A DNA stretch of 64,000 bases from Merdibacter sp965119685 (GCA_965119685.1 OZ221971.1:558001-622000); one strand, 5' to 3'; counted from the stretch's first letter, positions 34,847 to 44,176 are shown. Notes: generated by a model not told the origin, from the letters alone. Made by a program: numbers and translations.

Positions 34847-36508
34847 ATGAAAAAATTCTTAGCTTCCGCAGCGGCTCTTGCAATGGTTGCAACGACGTTG
34901 GCCGGCTGCGGAGGAAGCGGCGACATCACAGCCGAGTCCGGCAAGACGGATCTGGTTGTTGCGGTCGGCGGAGACTTTGCATTGCCGGACCCGGCAATCG
35001 TCGATGATTCCATCACTTCAAACGTGCTGGCACAGTGCTATGACGGACTGTACAAGTTAGATAAGGACGGCGTTGTCGTTCCAAATCTGGCAACCGATCT
35101 GCCGACGATCAGCGAGGATGGCAAGACGTACACCATCAAGCTGAAGGAAGGCTTGACTTGGAGCGATGGCACGCCGCTCACTGCCGAGGACTTCGTTTGG
35201 TCTTGGAAGCGCGCAATGACGACGAAAGGATATTACACGAACTTCATGTATGGCTACATTGAGGGTACGACGGATGCCGAGGGCAACCCGTATACAGATA
35301 TGGCCGATCTCGATGCCAACATGGCTGTCAAGGCAGTCGATGACACGACGATCGAGATTACGCTCAAGATGTCTGCGCCTTACTTTACTTCCATGATGAC
35401 GAACACGGTCTTCTATCCGGTTAAGCAGGATGAGGTCGGTTCTGATCCAAGCAGCTCCGAGTGGGTACAAAACGCATCTGCGGACGATCCGATCGTTACC
35501 AACGGTGCATTTGAAATCACCGGCGTCAACATCAAGGACGCAATCACACTCGCTAAGAGTGAAAACTATTCCGATGCGGAAAACGTGAAGCTGGAAACGA
35601 TGGAATTCAAGGTTATGAGCGACCTGGATTCTCAGACACAGGCGTTTGTTTCCGGTGAGGTTGACTTCGCTACGGCTGTCAACGTTACGCAGGTAAACGA
35701 GGACGAGCAGCTGTCCAACCACGTATATAAGGTAGATCCGTTTGTATGTAACTACTTCGTATTAGTCAATGCCGGTGACGAGAACGACGGTTCTACTGAC
35801 GGCTTGTCTGCGTTACAGGATGTCGAAATCCGTCAGGCGATCTCCATGGCGATCGGACGTGAAACGGCTCGCGGCGCTTACGGTTATGGCGAGGACTACT
35901 CTTACAACCTGTATGCATTGATCCCAAGCGGTATTCCTGATGCAGAAGGAAACGACTTCTACGAGGAGGGCGGCGAGCTTGCAAAAGACGATCTCGAGGC
36001 TGCAAAGGCAATCATGGAGAGCAAGGGTTACAGTGCTGATAACATGCTGACGATCAAGTACAAGTACAACAACTTGGCTACGCATAAGGCAGTTGCTGAG
36101 GCAATGCAGGCTTCCCTCAAGGAAATCTACATCAACTTAGAGCTGTCCGGTTCTGAGAAAGAGGCGTTCTTCAACGATCGTGATGCCGGTAACTTTGAAT
36201 TGGCTCGTCATGCGATGACGGCTGACTATCTGGACCCAATGTGCTATCTGTCCATGTACGTTGGTGCAACCACAAGCGGCAACACGGTAGATGACGAAAA
36301 GTTTGAGGAAATGGTCAACAATGCCAACCTGCTGGATGGACAGGAGCGTATGGACGCCCTGCATGAAGCAGAGAAGTATTTGGTAGAGCAGGGTTATGTC
36401 ATCCCTCTGTTCGGTTACACGGAACCGTTCTTAAAGGTGAAGAACCTGACGAACATCAGCTCTTCTCCAGAGGGTCACTATGACCTGACACACGCTTACT
36501 TCGAGTAA
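34847..36508 (+). CDS. oppA: Oligopeptide-binding lipoprotein OppA
   Basis: A 553-residue SBP_bac_5 protein. The signal peptide ends in the lipobox LAGC (MVATTLAGCGGSGD), so the protein is membrane-anchored. Family segments include LKEGLTWSDGTPLTAEDFVWSW and NGAFEITGVNIKDAITL. It captures peptides for OppBCDF. AAAGGAGAAGAGG precedes the ATG. It is the last gene of the operon and is followed by a terminator. Confidence 0.95.
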   Translation: MKKFLASAAALAMVATTLAGCGGSGDITAESGKTDLVVAVGGDFALPDPAIVDDSITSNVLAQCYDGLYKLDKDGVVVPNLATDLPTISEDGKTYTIKLKEGLTWSDGTPLTAEDFVWSWKRAMTTKGYYTNFMYGYIEGTTDAEGNPYTDMADLDANMAVKAVDDTTIEITLKMSAPYFTSMMTNTVFYPVKQDEVGSDPSSSEWVQNASADDPIVTNGAFEITGVNIKDAITLAKSENYSDAENVKLETMEFKVMSDLDSQTQAFVSGEVDFATAVNVTQVNEDEQLSNHVYKVDPFVCNYFVLVNAGDENDGSTDGLSALQDVEIRQAISMAIGRETARGAYGYGEDYSYNLYALIPSGIPDAEGNDFYEEGGELAKDDLEAAKAIMESKGYSADNMLTIKYKYNNLATHKAVAEAMQASLKEIYINLELSGSEKEAFFNDRDAGNFELARHAMTADYLDPMCYLSMYVGATTSGNTVDDEKFEEMVNNANLLDGQERMDALHEAEKYLVEQGYVIPLFGYTEPFLKVKNLTNISSSPEGHYDLTHAYFE

Positions 36509-36558
36509 ACGTTCCTTTGAAATTGTACGCCCATCTTTGGATGGGCGTATGAGATAAG

Positions 36559-36595
36559 GCACACAGATTCCCTAAGCGTCTGTGTGCTTTATTTC
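36559..36595 (+). terminator. Rho-independent terminator of the opp operon
   Basis: GCACACAGA pairs with TCTGTGTGC, followed by TTTATTT. A second hairpin (TACGCCCAT / ATGGGCGTA) lies just upstream at about 36526-36550. Confidence 0.75.
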
Positions 36596-36609
36596 ATAGA
36601 AAAAGCAGT

Positions 36610-36714
36610 TTGGAAAACGAGGAAGCGATAAAGGAGTTTGACCAGCTGATGATGAGCGGACGCCTTAGCCAAGAAAGCTGTTTATATGAGATGGGAAAGG
36701 AGAGAGAGCGATGA
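36610..36714 (+). CDS. Possible small ORF coupled to the M24 peptidase gene
   Basis: An open frame of about 34 codons from TTG 36610 (LENEEAIKEFDQLMMSG...) ends in a TGA that overlaps the peptidase ATG (CGATGA). It looks like an amphipathic helix and is translated in the right direction, but there is no ribosome binding site and the same DNA carries the peptidase's own Shine-Dalgarno (AAAGGAGAGAG). It could be a leader peptide or a chance frame. Confidence 0.25.
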   Translation: MENEEAIKEFDQLMMSGRLSQESCLYEMGKERER

Positions 36715-37955
36715 AGATCAGAAGCGTTAAGGAACAATATGCCTTGCAGGATCAGTGCCTGAAAGAGCGTTTGGAGGACATTTTGCCGCGGGTGATGCAG
36801 GAAAGCGAGGCAGATCTTTGGCTGCATGCTTCCAAAGAGTACAATGAGGACCCCACCTTTCGCGCATTGACGCCATCGGATTATCCGACGGCACGCAGGG
36901 TGACGATGCTCGCCTTTGTCAAGGAGGGGGAGCGGGTGCTGCGTTATTCCCTGAGCATGCCGGATACGCATTTGGAAAGCTATTATACGCCATATTGGCA
37001 CTTTGGCAAGGAAAGTCAGATGGATGCGCTGAAACGGCTGTTAGAGGCATATGATCCGCAAAAGATCGCGATCAACGCCTCGGCGGATTTTGCTTTCGGC
37101 GACGGCTTGAGCATGGGTATCTACACCGGATGGATGAAAGAGCTGGATGAGAAGTGGCTGGATCGCATGATCAGCGACGATCGTTTGGCCATCAAGCTGA
37201 TGGAGCTGCGCACCCAAAGTGAATTGGCGCTGCTGCCGGAGGTGATGGAAGCGGCATTCTCGGTGATCCATACGATGTACACGCCGCAAAACGTCAAACC
37301 GGGCGTAACGACGACGCAGGATCTGGAGTGGCTGATGCGCCAGCAGGTCAAGGATATGGGCTTGGACTACTGGTTTGAGCCGACGCTCGATTTACAGCGG
37401 GAGGGCGATGATAACCCGCACATCACCGGCGTCATCCAACGCGGCGATCTGCTGCACTGCGACTTCGGGATTCGCTACATGAACTTGTGCACCGATACCC
37501 AGCGTCTCGCCTATGTCGCAAAAGTGGGAGAGAGCAGCGTTCCAAAGGATTTGTTGGAAGGCATGGCGGTGAACAACCGTTTTCAGGATATTGTCAGAGA
37601 TTGCATGAAGGCGGGCAAAACCGGCAACGAGGTGTTAGCGGAAGCGTTAGCAAAGGCAAAAGAAGAAGGCATTGCGGCAACGCTCTACTCCCATCCCTGC
37701 AATATGTACGGGCATGGGCCGGGGCCGACCATCGGCTTGTGGAACCGGCAAAGCGCCATCCCGGTGAAAGGAGACGTCGAGCTGGACAATCAGACGACTT
37801 ATGCGCTGGAGCTGAATGTCAAAGTGCCGTGTCTGGGGAAAGATTACTATATTTATACCGAAGAAACTGTTTTATTGGACGAAAATGGTGTAAAATTCTT
37901 ATATGAGGGTCGAGATCAGATCACCCTGATTCAACCAGAGGAGGAAACTGTATGA
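36711..37955 (+). CDS. M24 family metallopeptidase (Xaa-Pro peptidase-like)
   Basis: A 414-residue protein with a large N-terminal creatinase-like domain and a C-terminal pita-bread domain. Metal ligands can be seen in GDLLHCDFGIRYMNL, HPCNMYGHGPGPTIG and the two glutamates in YALELNVKVP and YTEETVLL. This family removes N-terminal residues, often next to proline, or hydrolyses related amides. It sits downstream of the peptide importer and starts an operon with gmk-like, eamA-like and aminotransferase genes; its TGA overlaps the next ATG. Confidence 0.88.
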   Translation: MKIRSVKEQYALQDQCLKERLEDILPRVMQESEADLWLHASKEYNEDPTFRALTPSDYPTARRVTMLAFVKEGERVLRYSLSMPDTHLESYYTPYWHFGKESQMDALKRLLEAYDPQKIAINASADFAFGDGLSMGIYTGWMKELDEKWLDRMISDDRLAIKLMELRTQSELALLPEVMEAAFSVIHTMYTPQNVKPGVTTTQDLEWLMRQQVKDMGLDYWFEPTLDLQREGDDNPHITGVIQRGDLLHCDFGIRYMNLCTDTQRLAYVAKVGESSVPKDLLEGMAVNNRFQDIVRDCMKAGKTGNEVLAEALAKAKEEGIAATLYSHPCNMYGHGPGPTIGLWNRQSAIPVKGDVELDNQTTYALELNVKVPCLGKDYYIYTEETVLLDENGVKFLYEGRDQITLIQPEEETV

Positions 37956-38524
37956 GTAAGGGAACATTGCTTGTGCTGACCGGCGCCAGCAGCGTCGGCA
38001 AGGGCGCCATTCGCGACTGTCTGCTGGAGGATGAAAGCCTGCACCTGTTTTATTCCATCTCCATGACGACACGTCCGCAAAAGGAGGACGAAAAAGACGG
38101 CGTCGACTATTACTTTGTCGACCGCAAGACGTTTGCCGAGGCGGTGCGCGGCCATGAACTGCTGGAGTACACCCAGTTTGACGGCTATTATTACGGCACC
38201 CCGTTAGCATATATCGACTTTTTGCTGCGGATGGGCAAAAATGTGCTGTTAGAGGTAGAGGCGCAGGGCGTCGGACAGATCAAGCTGCGCTATCCGGATG
38301 CGTTAGCGGTATTCGTCGTCCCGGAGAGCATGGAGGAGCTGGAGAAGCAGATCCGTGCGCGCTATAACGATACGGCAAGCGCCGATCTCCGTGTAAATAA
38401 GGCCAGCATGGAGATGGAGCTCAGCCCGCTGTTTCGTCATCAGGTAAAAAACAGCGACGCGATGAAGGCAAAAGAGGAAATTGCCGCCATGTTGACTGCG
38501 CACAAAGCAAAGGCGAAGGCATAA
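37952..38524 (+). CDS. gmk: Guanylate kinase homologue
   Basis: A 190-residue P-loop kinase. The P-loop reads LTGASSVGKGAIRD, where most guanylate kinases have GPSGVGKG. The GMP-binding segment (YSISMTTRPQKEDEKDGVDYYFV) and the loop YYGTPLAY are retained. It is coupled to the peptidase by an ATGA overlap. The context in a peptide/amino-acid operon is unusual for the housekeeping gmk, so this may be a second copy with a different role; that is inference. Confidence 0.8.
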   Translation: MSKGTLLVLTGASSVGKGAIRDCLLEDESLHLFYSISMTTRPQKEDEKDGVDYYFVDRKTFAEAVRGHELLEYTQFDGYYYGTPLAYIDFLLRMGKNVLLEVEAQGVGQIKLRYPDALAVFVVPESMEELEKQIRARYNDTASADLRVNKASMEMELSPLFRHQVKNSDAMKAKEEIAAMLTAHKAKAKA

Positions 38525-38528
38525 GCGC

Positions 38529-39404
38529 TTGCACAGCGAAAATATCAAAAAGGGAGTCTGCTATCTGCTGTTGACTTCCTTTCTCTTTTCCTCACAGCAG
38601 GCCTTGGGGAAGGTGCTATATTATCTGAGCAGCTTTGAGCGTACCTTCTATTTCTCTTTGATTGCCGCCCTCATCATGGCGTTATTGTGCAAAAAGGAGG
38701 GGGCTGCGCTCATCGGCAAACAGCGAAAGCTGCTGCTGTTTCGCTCGCTGTTTGGCTTTTTGTCGACCATCCTCGTCTTTGCGGCGGCCAGCGACACCTT
38801 TCCGATCGCCAATCTCTCGCTGCTGAGCTCCACCTCGACGATCTTTGCGCTCATCGCCGCGCTGATCTGGCTGAAAGAGCGGATGAGCAGGGGACAGGTG
38901 CTCTCCTTGTTTCTGGCGTTTGGCGGCATTTTGTTATTGTTAAAACCCACCGGCGGCTTTTTGGAAAAGGAGTCGCTGCTGGCGTTAGGGGGCGGGTTGT
39001 TTGCCGGTCTCGCCTATACGGTAGTACGACGGCTGAAAGAGGAATCCCCCTTTTCCATCACTTTCTTTTTCATGGCGTTCAGCGTCGTCGCTTCCTTCCC
39101 CCTCGCTCTCATGCAGGGGATGCACCCGTTAGGTCTCTATGAGATATGCGTGCTGACAGCGCTGGGGGCGGTGACGGCGGCGGCACAGTTTTTTCTCTCC
39201 GTCGCGTACAGCTATGCCCCATCGACCAAGATTTCGGTGTATCTGTATTCGCAGAGCCTGTTTGCGTTCCTCATCGGGATCTTCGCATTTCATGAGATTC
39301 CCGATCTATTGTCGATCGCCGGCGGGGCGCTGTTGATCGCGGCGGGAATCCTCAATTTTATCTTTGGCAGAGAGCTGCAAAGGAGGCAGATGTATGAAAG
39401 CTAA
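38529..39404 (+). CDS. EamA/DMT family membrane exporter
   Basis: A 291-residue protein with about ten hydrophobic segments and the EamA repeat pattern: STSTIFALIAALIWLKERMS in the first half and SQSLFAFLIGIFAFHEIPD in the second. Such proteins export amino acids or other metabolites. The start is uncertain: TTG at 38529 lies 5 nt after the gmk stop with no clear ribosome binding site; a later TTG in the same frame is also possible. Its end overlaps the start of the aminotransferase gene. Confidence 0.85.
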   Translation: MHSENIKKGVCYLLLTSFLFSSQQALGKVLYYLSSFERTFYFSLIAALIMALLCKKEGAALIGKQRKLLLFRSLFGFLSTILVFAAASDTFPIANLSLLSSTSTIFALIAALIWLKERMSRGQVLSLFLAFGGILLLLKPTGGFLEKESLLALGGGLFAGLAYTVVRRLKEESPFSITFFFMAFSVVASFPLALMQGMHPLGLYEICVLTALGAVTAAAQFFLSVAYSYAPSTKISVYLYSQSLFAFLIGIFAFHEIPDLLSIAGGALLIAAGILNFIFGRELQRRQMYES

Positions 39405-40611
39405 GATGAAACAGGCGTTCCAGACGTTTAGCGGCGGTTTGTTCGCCGATGTGGAAAAGGCGGACGTCGGCGATGGCTTTGAGCGGATGCGTGCAGCAGG
39501 CGTCGATATGATGAGCTGGGCAGACCCGTTTTTGCCTGACGACGCCGTTCCCGCACACGTGCGGCAGGCGGCTGTGGAGGCGCTTGCGCAGGCGCAGGGG
39601 GAGCATTACACCGCGCCCACCGGCAACATGGAGCTGCGCGCCTGTATCGCCCGCCGCTGGCAGCAGCGCTATGGGCAGGCATTAGACCCTGCGCGCAACA
39701 TCCTCATCACGCCGGGCAGCGACAGCGCCCTCTACTTTGCGATGCTGCCGTTTTTAAACCCGGGCGATGAGGTGATCGTACCGACGCCCTGCTATCCCAA
39801 CAATTTACAAAATATCGCCATGGCGCAGGCAAAACCGGTATATCTGGAGCTGTTGATGGAAGAGGGCTATCAAATCATGGAGGAGCGCTTGGAGCGTTTG
39901 GTAACGCCCAAGACGAAGATGATCGTCCTCACCCATCCCAACAACCCGACGACGACCGTCTTCAACGCCGCTTCTTTAGCCGCTTTGCGAAATGTCGTAC
40001 TGCGTCACGATCTGGTGCTCGTCTGCGATCAGGCGTTTGAGGATTTTACCTTTGAAAACGAGATGATCGCACCGGCCGCCATGGAAGGCATGCTCGCGCA
40101 TACGCTGACGGTTTGTTCCGCATCCAAGGGCTTTGGCCTCAGCGGCTATCGCGTCGGCTGGATCATTGCGGATGACAGCGTGATGGACGTGCTCTATGGC
40201 TGTGCGGTCAGTGTCATCGGCGCCACGCATACCGCATCACAGCTGGCGCTCATCGCCGCATTTCAAGACGACGCCTTTATGAACGCATACGCGCAGACCT
40301 ATGATGTGCGCCGTCATCAGGCAAAGAGGCTGTTAGACGCCATCCCCGGTGTGCATGTCTCTCTGCCGCAGTCGGGCTTTTTGTGCTGGGTGGACATTCA
40401 CGAGCTGGGAAGCAGCACGGAAATCTGCGAGCGGTTATTGCGGGAGGCGAATGTGTCGGTCAACGATGGGATTTACTACGGTCCCGGCGGCGAGCGAGGC
40501 TTTCGCATCGTGCTGGGCGTGTATCGTGAGGATTGCAAAGTGTTTGACGCCTTGGCGCGCATCGCCAACGTGTTGAGAGCGATCGCAAAGGAAAAAGGAT
40601 ACGACGCATAG
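39394..40611 (+). CDS. PLP-dependent class I/II aminotransferase
   Basis: A 405-residue fold-type I enzyme. It has the substrate loop HYTAPTGNMELRACIA, PTPCYPNN, HPNNPTTTVFN, and the PLP lysine (Lys245) in CSASKGFGLSGYRVGW, with a conserved arginine near the C-terminus (GFRIVLGVYRED). AAGGAGG lies just before the ATG, which overlaps the eamA stop. Substrate is probably an amino acid. It closes the operon, which also encodes a peptidase and an exporter. Confidence 0.88.
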   Translation: MKAKMKQAFQTFSGGLFADVEKADVGDGFERMRAAGVDMMSWADPFLPDDAVPAHVRQAAVEALAQAQGEHYTAPTGNMELRACIARRWQQRYGQALDPARNILITPGSDSALYFAMLPFLNPGDEVIVPTPCYPNNLQNIAMAQAKPVYLELLMEEGYQIMEERLERLVTPKTKMIVLTHPNNPTTTVFNAASLAALRNVVLRHDLVLVCDQAFEDFTFENEMIAPAAMEGMLAHTLTVCSASKGFGLSGYRVGWIIADDSVMDVLYGCAVSVIGATHTASQLALIAAFQDDAFMNAYAQTYDVRRHQAKRLLDAIPGVHVSLPQSGFLCWVDIHELGSSTEICERLLREANVSVNDGIYYGPGGERGFRIVLGVYREDCKVFDALARIANVLRAIAKEKGYDA

Positions 40612-40714
40612 AGGAGAGAGCCTCAGTAACAGAAAGCTGATTTTCCCCGCTGTTCATTTGACGATGGTTCGCATCCGTTGTTTCCCCGTTTATGAAAATC
40701 ACGCAAATGAAGCG

Positions 40715-40745
40715 AAAAGGCATGATTTGAAATGCCTTTTTTATA
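40715..40745 (+). terminator. Rho-independent terminator of the M24-aminotransferase operon
   Basis: AAAAGGCAT pairs with ATGCCTTTT around an 8-nt loop and runs into a T-rich tract. Confidence 0.8.
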
Positions 40746-40814
40746 TTTTTGCACCTCCCGAAATTTTCAAAAAAATGTAAAGCATTTTCAGCGCCAAACG
40801 CAGGGAATCTGTTG

Positions 40815-40991
40815 TATAATGTTCTCAGCGTCGTAAGAGGAGATACGGATTCAAAGTAACCCGTCGTTAGATGCGCGAAGGAGAGTCCAAAAGGTTATCT
40901 TGTTCTGTGAATGAATATGAGCATCCGCGAGACTTGGCAGATCGCCGAAGTCTTATATTTTTTCACGCGACCGAGTAAAGGAGGGATCTTC
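40815..40991 (+). promoter_or_regulatory. nrdD promoter and structured leader with an attenuator-like hairpin
   Basis: TATAAT at 40815-40820 has no good -35. The transcript would begin near 40827 and run about 165 nt before the start codon. The leader can form several stems (GTAACC with GGTTAT; GATGC at 40871 with GCATC at 40921) and contains AGACTTGGC / GCCGAAGTCT (40930-40953) followed by TATATTTTTT, which looks like an intrinsic terminator. The leader frame from ATG 40911 is open into nrdD. No known riboswitch class was recognised. Confidence 0.55.
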
Positions 40992-43337
40992 ATGATTACA
41001 AAAATCAGAAAAAGAGATGGTAGAGAGATCTACTTCGCTCCCGAAAAAATTACCCGCGCTATTTTCTTAGCGGCTTCCAAGGTGGCTGAGGATGAGGGCA
41101 AGACGGCAGACTATGCAATGGCCGAACAGCTCAGCGATCAGGTGGTCAACTACCTGAACCGCCACTATCAGGAAGAGATTCCAAACGTAGAGGAAATTCA
41201 GGACGCGGTTGTAAAAATCCTGATCGAATGCGGACATGCCAAGACCAGCGAGGCGTACATCCTGTATCGTGCCGAGCGTACGCGTATCCGCAATATGAAG
41301 ACGCGCTTGATGCAGTCCATCAAAGAGATTACGTTCTCCGACAGCAAGGATGCCGACGTCAAGCGGGAAAATGCCAATATCGACGGCAATACGGCCATGG
41401 GAACGATGCTGCAATACGGCAGCGCCGTCTCCCGCGAGTTCTGTAAGGCCAATTTGATGACGCCGAAATTTGCCAAGCTGCATGACGACGGCGACATTCA
41501 CATCCATGATATGGATTTCATGAACATGGGAACGCTGACCTGCTGTCAGATTCCGCTGGATCAGCTGCTCAAGGGCGGCTTCTCCACCGGGCATGGACAT
41601 CTGCGTGAGCCCCAGAGCATCACGAGCTATGCTGCTTTGGCTGCGATCGCCATTCAAAGCAACCAAAACGACCAGCACGGCGGACAGAGCATCCCGGCGT
41701 TTGACTATTATTTGGCAGATGGTGTTGCCAAGACCTTCCGCCGCTCTTATACCGACAACGTCAACAAGGCGCTGGAGGTGCTCGTCTCCTTGGATGCCGA
41801 CGTCAAAGAGGAGATCGAGGCGATCGAGCAGGCGTGCGGCGAGCAGGCGCGTTTACGCATGAGCGCATCCTTTGTCGAGGCGCTCAATGCGATGCTGAAG
41901 CAGAAATATGGTCTCGATGACGCACAGGTGCAGCTGGTAAATGCGTTTGCCTATAAAGAAGCGCAAAAGGAGACGGAGAAGCTGACCTATCAGGCGATGG
42001 AGGGCTTTGTGCACAACCTCAATACGATGCACTCCCGCGCCGGTGCGCAGGTGCCGTTTTCCAGTATCAACTTCGGTACCGACACCTCGCCGGAAGGACG
42101 CATGGTATCGGAGAAGCTGATGCTCGCACAGGAGGCAGGACTGGGCAACGGTGAGACGCCGATCTTCCCGATTTTGATCTTCAAGGTCAAGGAAGGCATC
42201 AACTACAACCCGCAGGACCCTAACTACGATCTCTTTAAGTTAGCCTGCCGTGTCAGCGCAAAGCGCTTGTTCCCGAATTTCGAGTTTTTGGACGCGCCGT
42301 TCAATCTCCAGTATTATGTGGCGGGCCGCCCGGAAACCGAGGTGGCGACGATGGGCTGCCGTACCCGCGTCATGGGCAACGTCAACGGCCCGGAGATCGC
42401 AACCGGACGCGGCAACAACTCCTTTACCTCGATCAACCTGGTGCGCATCGGTATCAAGCACGGACAGGTGATGCTGGGAGAGCCGGACATCGAGGGCTTC
42501 TATGCGGAGCTGGATGAGAAGATCGACATCGTAATCGATCAGCTGCTGGAGCGCTTGGCGATTCAGGCGAAGAAAAAGGTAAAAAACTTCCCGTTCTTGA
42601 TGGGGCAGGGCGTATGGCTCGGCTCACAGGATCTGGAGTGGGAGGATACGTTAGAAGAGATGGTGAAGCAGGGAACGCTGACGATGGGCTTCATCGGATT
42701 AGCCGAATGCTTAAAGGCGCTGATCGGCGAACATCACGGCGAGAGCGAATATGCGCAAAAGCTCGGCTTGGAGATCATCGGACACATGCGTCAGCGCATG
42801 GATGAGGCAACGGAGAAATACCATCTCAACTTCTCCTTGATCGCTACGCCGGCCGAGGGACTCTCCGGACGCTTTACCCGCATTGACAAGAAGATCTTCG
42901 GTGAGCTGGAAGGCATCACCGACCGCGAATATTATACGAACTCATTCCACATTCCGGTGTATTACCACATCCGCGCTTTCGATAAGATCCGCTTGGAGGG
43001 ACCTTATCACGCGCTGACCAACGGCGGTCACATCTCTTATGTGGAGGTGGACGGCGATCCGAGCAATAACCTGGAAGCCTTTGAGGCGATCGTTCGCTGC
43101 ATGAAAGAGAACAATATCGGCTATGGCAGCATCAACCACCCGGTAGACCGTGACCCTTGCTGCGGATACAGCGGCGTCATCGAGGGACATATTTGTCCGA
43201 AGTGCGGACGCGACGACTCTAAGAGCGAATATAAATTTGAAAAGATCCGCCGGATCACCGGATATTTAGTCGGAACAGTCGATCGCTTCAACAACGCGAA
43301 AAAAGCGGAGGAGAGCGATCGGGTCAAGCATGCCTGA
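40992..43337 (+). CDS. nrdD: Anaerobic (class III) ribonucleoside-triphosphate reductase
   Basis: A 781-residue oxygen-sensitive enzyme that makes deoxynucleotides with a glycyl radical. An N-terminal ATP-cone domain (1-100) precedes the catalytic barrel; HDDGDIHIHDMDFMNMGTLTCCQ and NGETPIFPILIFK are family segments. A zinc-finger pair (DPCCGYSG and CPKCGR) and the radical-glycine motif RITGYLVGT end the protein. The ATG at 40992 has AAAGGAGGGATC; an in-frame upstream ATG at 40911 lies in the leader. It overlaps nrdG by 8 nt. It implies anaerobic growth. Confidence 0.97.
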   Translation: MITKIRKRDGREIYFAPEKITRAIFLAASKVAEDEGKTADYAMAEQLSDQVVNYLNRHYQEEIPNVEEIQDAVVKILIECGHAKTSEAYILYRAERTRIRNMKTRLMQSIKEITFSDSKDADVKRENANIDGNTAMGTMLQYGSAVSREFCKANLMTPKFAKLHDDGDIHIHDMDFMNMGTLTCCQIPLDQLLKGGFSTGHGHLREPQSITSYAALAAIAIQSNQNDQHGGQSIPAFDYYLADGVAKTFRRSYTDNVNKALEVLVSLDADVKEEIEAIEQACGEQARLRMSASFVEALNAMLKQKYGLDDAQVQLVNAFAYKEAQKETEKLTYQAMEGFVHNLNTMHSRAGAQVPFSSINFGTDTSPEGRMVSEKLMLAQEAGLGNGETPIFPILIFKVKEGINYNPQDPNYDLFKLACRVSAKRLFPNFEFLDAPFNLQYYVAGRPETEVATMGCRTRVMGNVNGPEIATGRGNNSFTSINLVRIGIKHGQVMLGEPDIEGFYAELDEKIDIVIDQLLERLAIQAKKKVKNFPFLMGQGVWLGSQDLEWEDTLEEMVKQGTLTMGFIGLAECLKALIGEHHGESEYAQKLGLEIIGHMRQRMDEATEKYHLNFSLIATPAEGLSGRFTRIDKKIFGELEGITDREYYTNSFHIPVYYHIRAFDKIRLEGPYHALTNGGHISYVEVDGDPSNNLEAFEAIVRCMKENNIGYGSINHPVDRDPCCGYSGVIEGHICPKCGRDDSKSEYKFEKIRRITGYLVGTVDRFNNAKKAEESDRVKHA

Positions 43338-43857
43338 GCAGCTTCGTCTGGCGGCCGATCTGCAATGTGACAGCATCGTCGACGGTCCCGGCGTGCGCAT
43401 GGTCCTTTGGACGCAGGGCTGCCCGCATCACTGCGAGGGCTGTCATAACCCGCAGACGCACGCTTTCGATCAGGGAAAGCTCGTCGATGTACATGATTTG
43501 ATCAGACAGATCAAAAATGAGCCTTTGCAAAGCGGATTGACGCTGTCGGGCGGTGAGCCGTTTTGGCAAAGTGCGGCGTTGGTGCCGATTGCACAGGCGG
43601 CGAAAGAGCGCGGCTTGTCACTGTGGGCGTACAGCGGCTATACCTATGAGCAGCTGTGGGCGGATGAAGAAAAGCGGCAGCTGCTGGTCCTGCTGGATGT
43701 GCTGGTCGACGGGCGCTTTCTCCTAGCGCAAAAGGACTATCGCTTGAAGTTCAAAGGCAGCCGCAATCAGCGGATCATCGACGTACCGGCTTCGATCAAA
43801 GCGGGCAGCGTCGTCCTCTCTGCCTACGACGACGAAAATCAGAAACTGCACGAATGA
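43330..43857 (+). CDS. nrdG: Anaerobic ribonucleotide reductase activase
   Basis: A 175-residue radical-SAM activase that generates the glycyl radical of NrdD. The cluster motif is CPHHCEGCHN, followed by TLSGGEPFWQ and the substrate-side GRFLLAQKD. The start overlaps the nrdD 3' end. A terminator follows within 10 bp. Confidence 0.96.
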   Translation: MPEQLRLAADLQCDSIVDGPGVRMVLWTQGCPHHCEGCHNPQTHAFDQGKLVDVHDLIRQIKNEPLQSGLTLSGGEPFWQSAALVPIAQAAKERGLSLWAYSGYTYEQLWADEEKRQLLVLLDVLVDGRFLLAQKDYRLKFKGSRNQRIIDVPASIKAGSVVLSAYDDENQKLHE

Positions 43858-43860
43858 AAC

Positions 43861-43907
43861 AAACTGCCATCTCTTTGCCGGCAGCGGCGGGAGCGGGCAG
43901 TTTTTTT
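43861..43907 (+). terminator. Rho-independent terminator of nrdDG
   Basis: AAACTGCC at 43861 pairs with GGCAGTTT at 43896, followed by a run of T. Confidence 0.8.
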
Positions 43908-43948
43908 ATGTGGAAATGTTTACCCATAGGAAAAGTGAAAGACGTTTT

Positions 43949-43992
43949 GGTTACCACCTACATGATCGTTGAAAGGCAAGGGGATCAAATCA
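43949..43992. repeat. Dispersed repeat copy B1
   Basis: Reads GGTTACCACCTACATG then GTTGAAAGGCA and TCAAATC, matching the segment at 60786-60825 at most positions with a small gap. The shared frame would encode VERQG. It may be the edge of a decayed insertion sequence. Confidence 0.6.
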
Positions 43993-44070
43993 ACGGGGCT
44001 GGAACGAAGAAAAGCATCAAAAATGGATCACATTCTCATAAGGGAATAGATGTATTTTTTGCTGTAAAGC

Positions 44071-44176
44071 GGTTTTGCTGCTAAAAATGGCGATAGCCAA
44101 TGAAAAAACGAGTGTAACCTAGCGTCAGCCTGTGTCAACATTGTTCTGGTGGGCTTCTATTCTTTTCAGTACAGCC
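44071..44176. repeat. Dispersed intergenic repeat, copy B2
   Basis: Related to 18291-18388: the strongest shared words are GTCAACATTGTT and TATTCTTTTC followed by TACAGCC. It lies about 80 bp beyond B1 and may be the other end of one decayed unit. Confidence 0.65.

Noticed and set aside
40826..40991. A tetrahydrofolate, cobalamin or SAM riboswitch before nrdD
   Set aside because: None of the conserved core sequences of these classes were recognised.
40911..40992. nrdD translation from ATG 40911
   Set aside because: The added 27 residues cross a terminator-like hairpin and lack similarity to NrdD; ATG 40992 has a strong AAAGGAGG.
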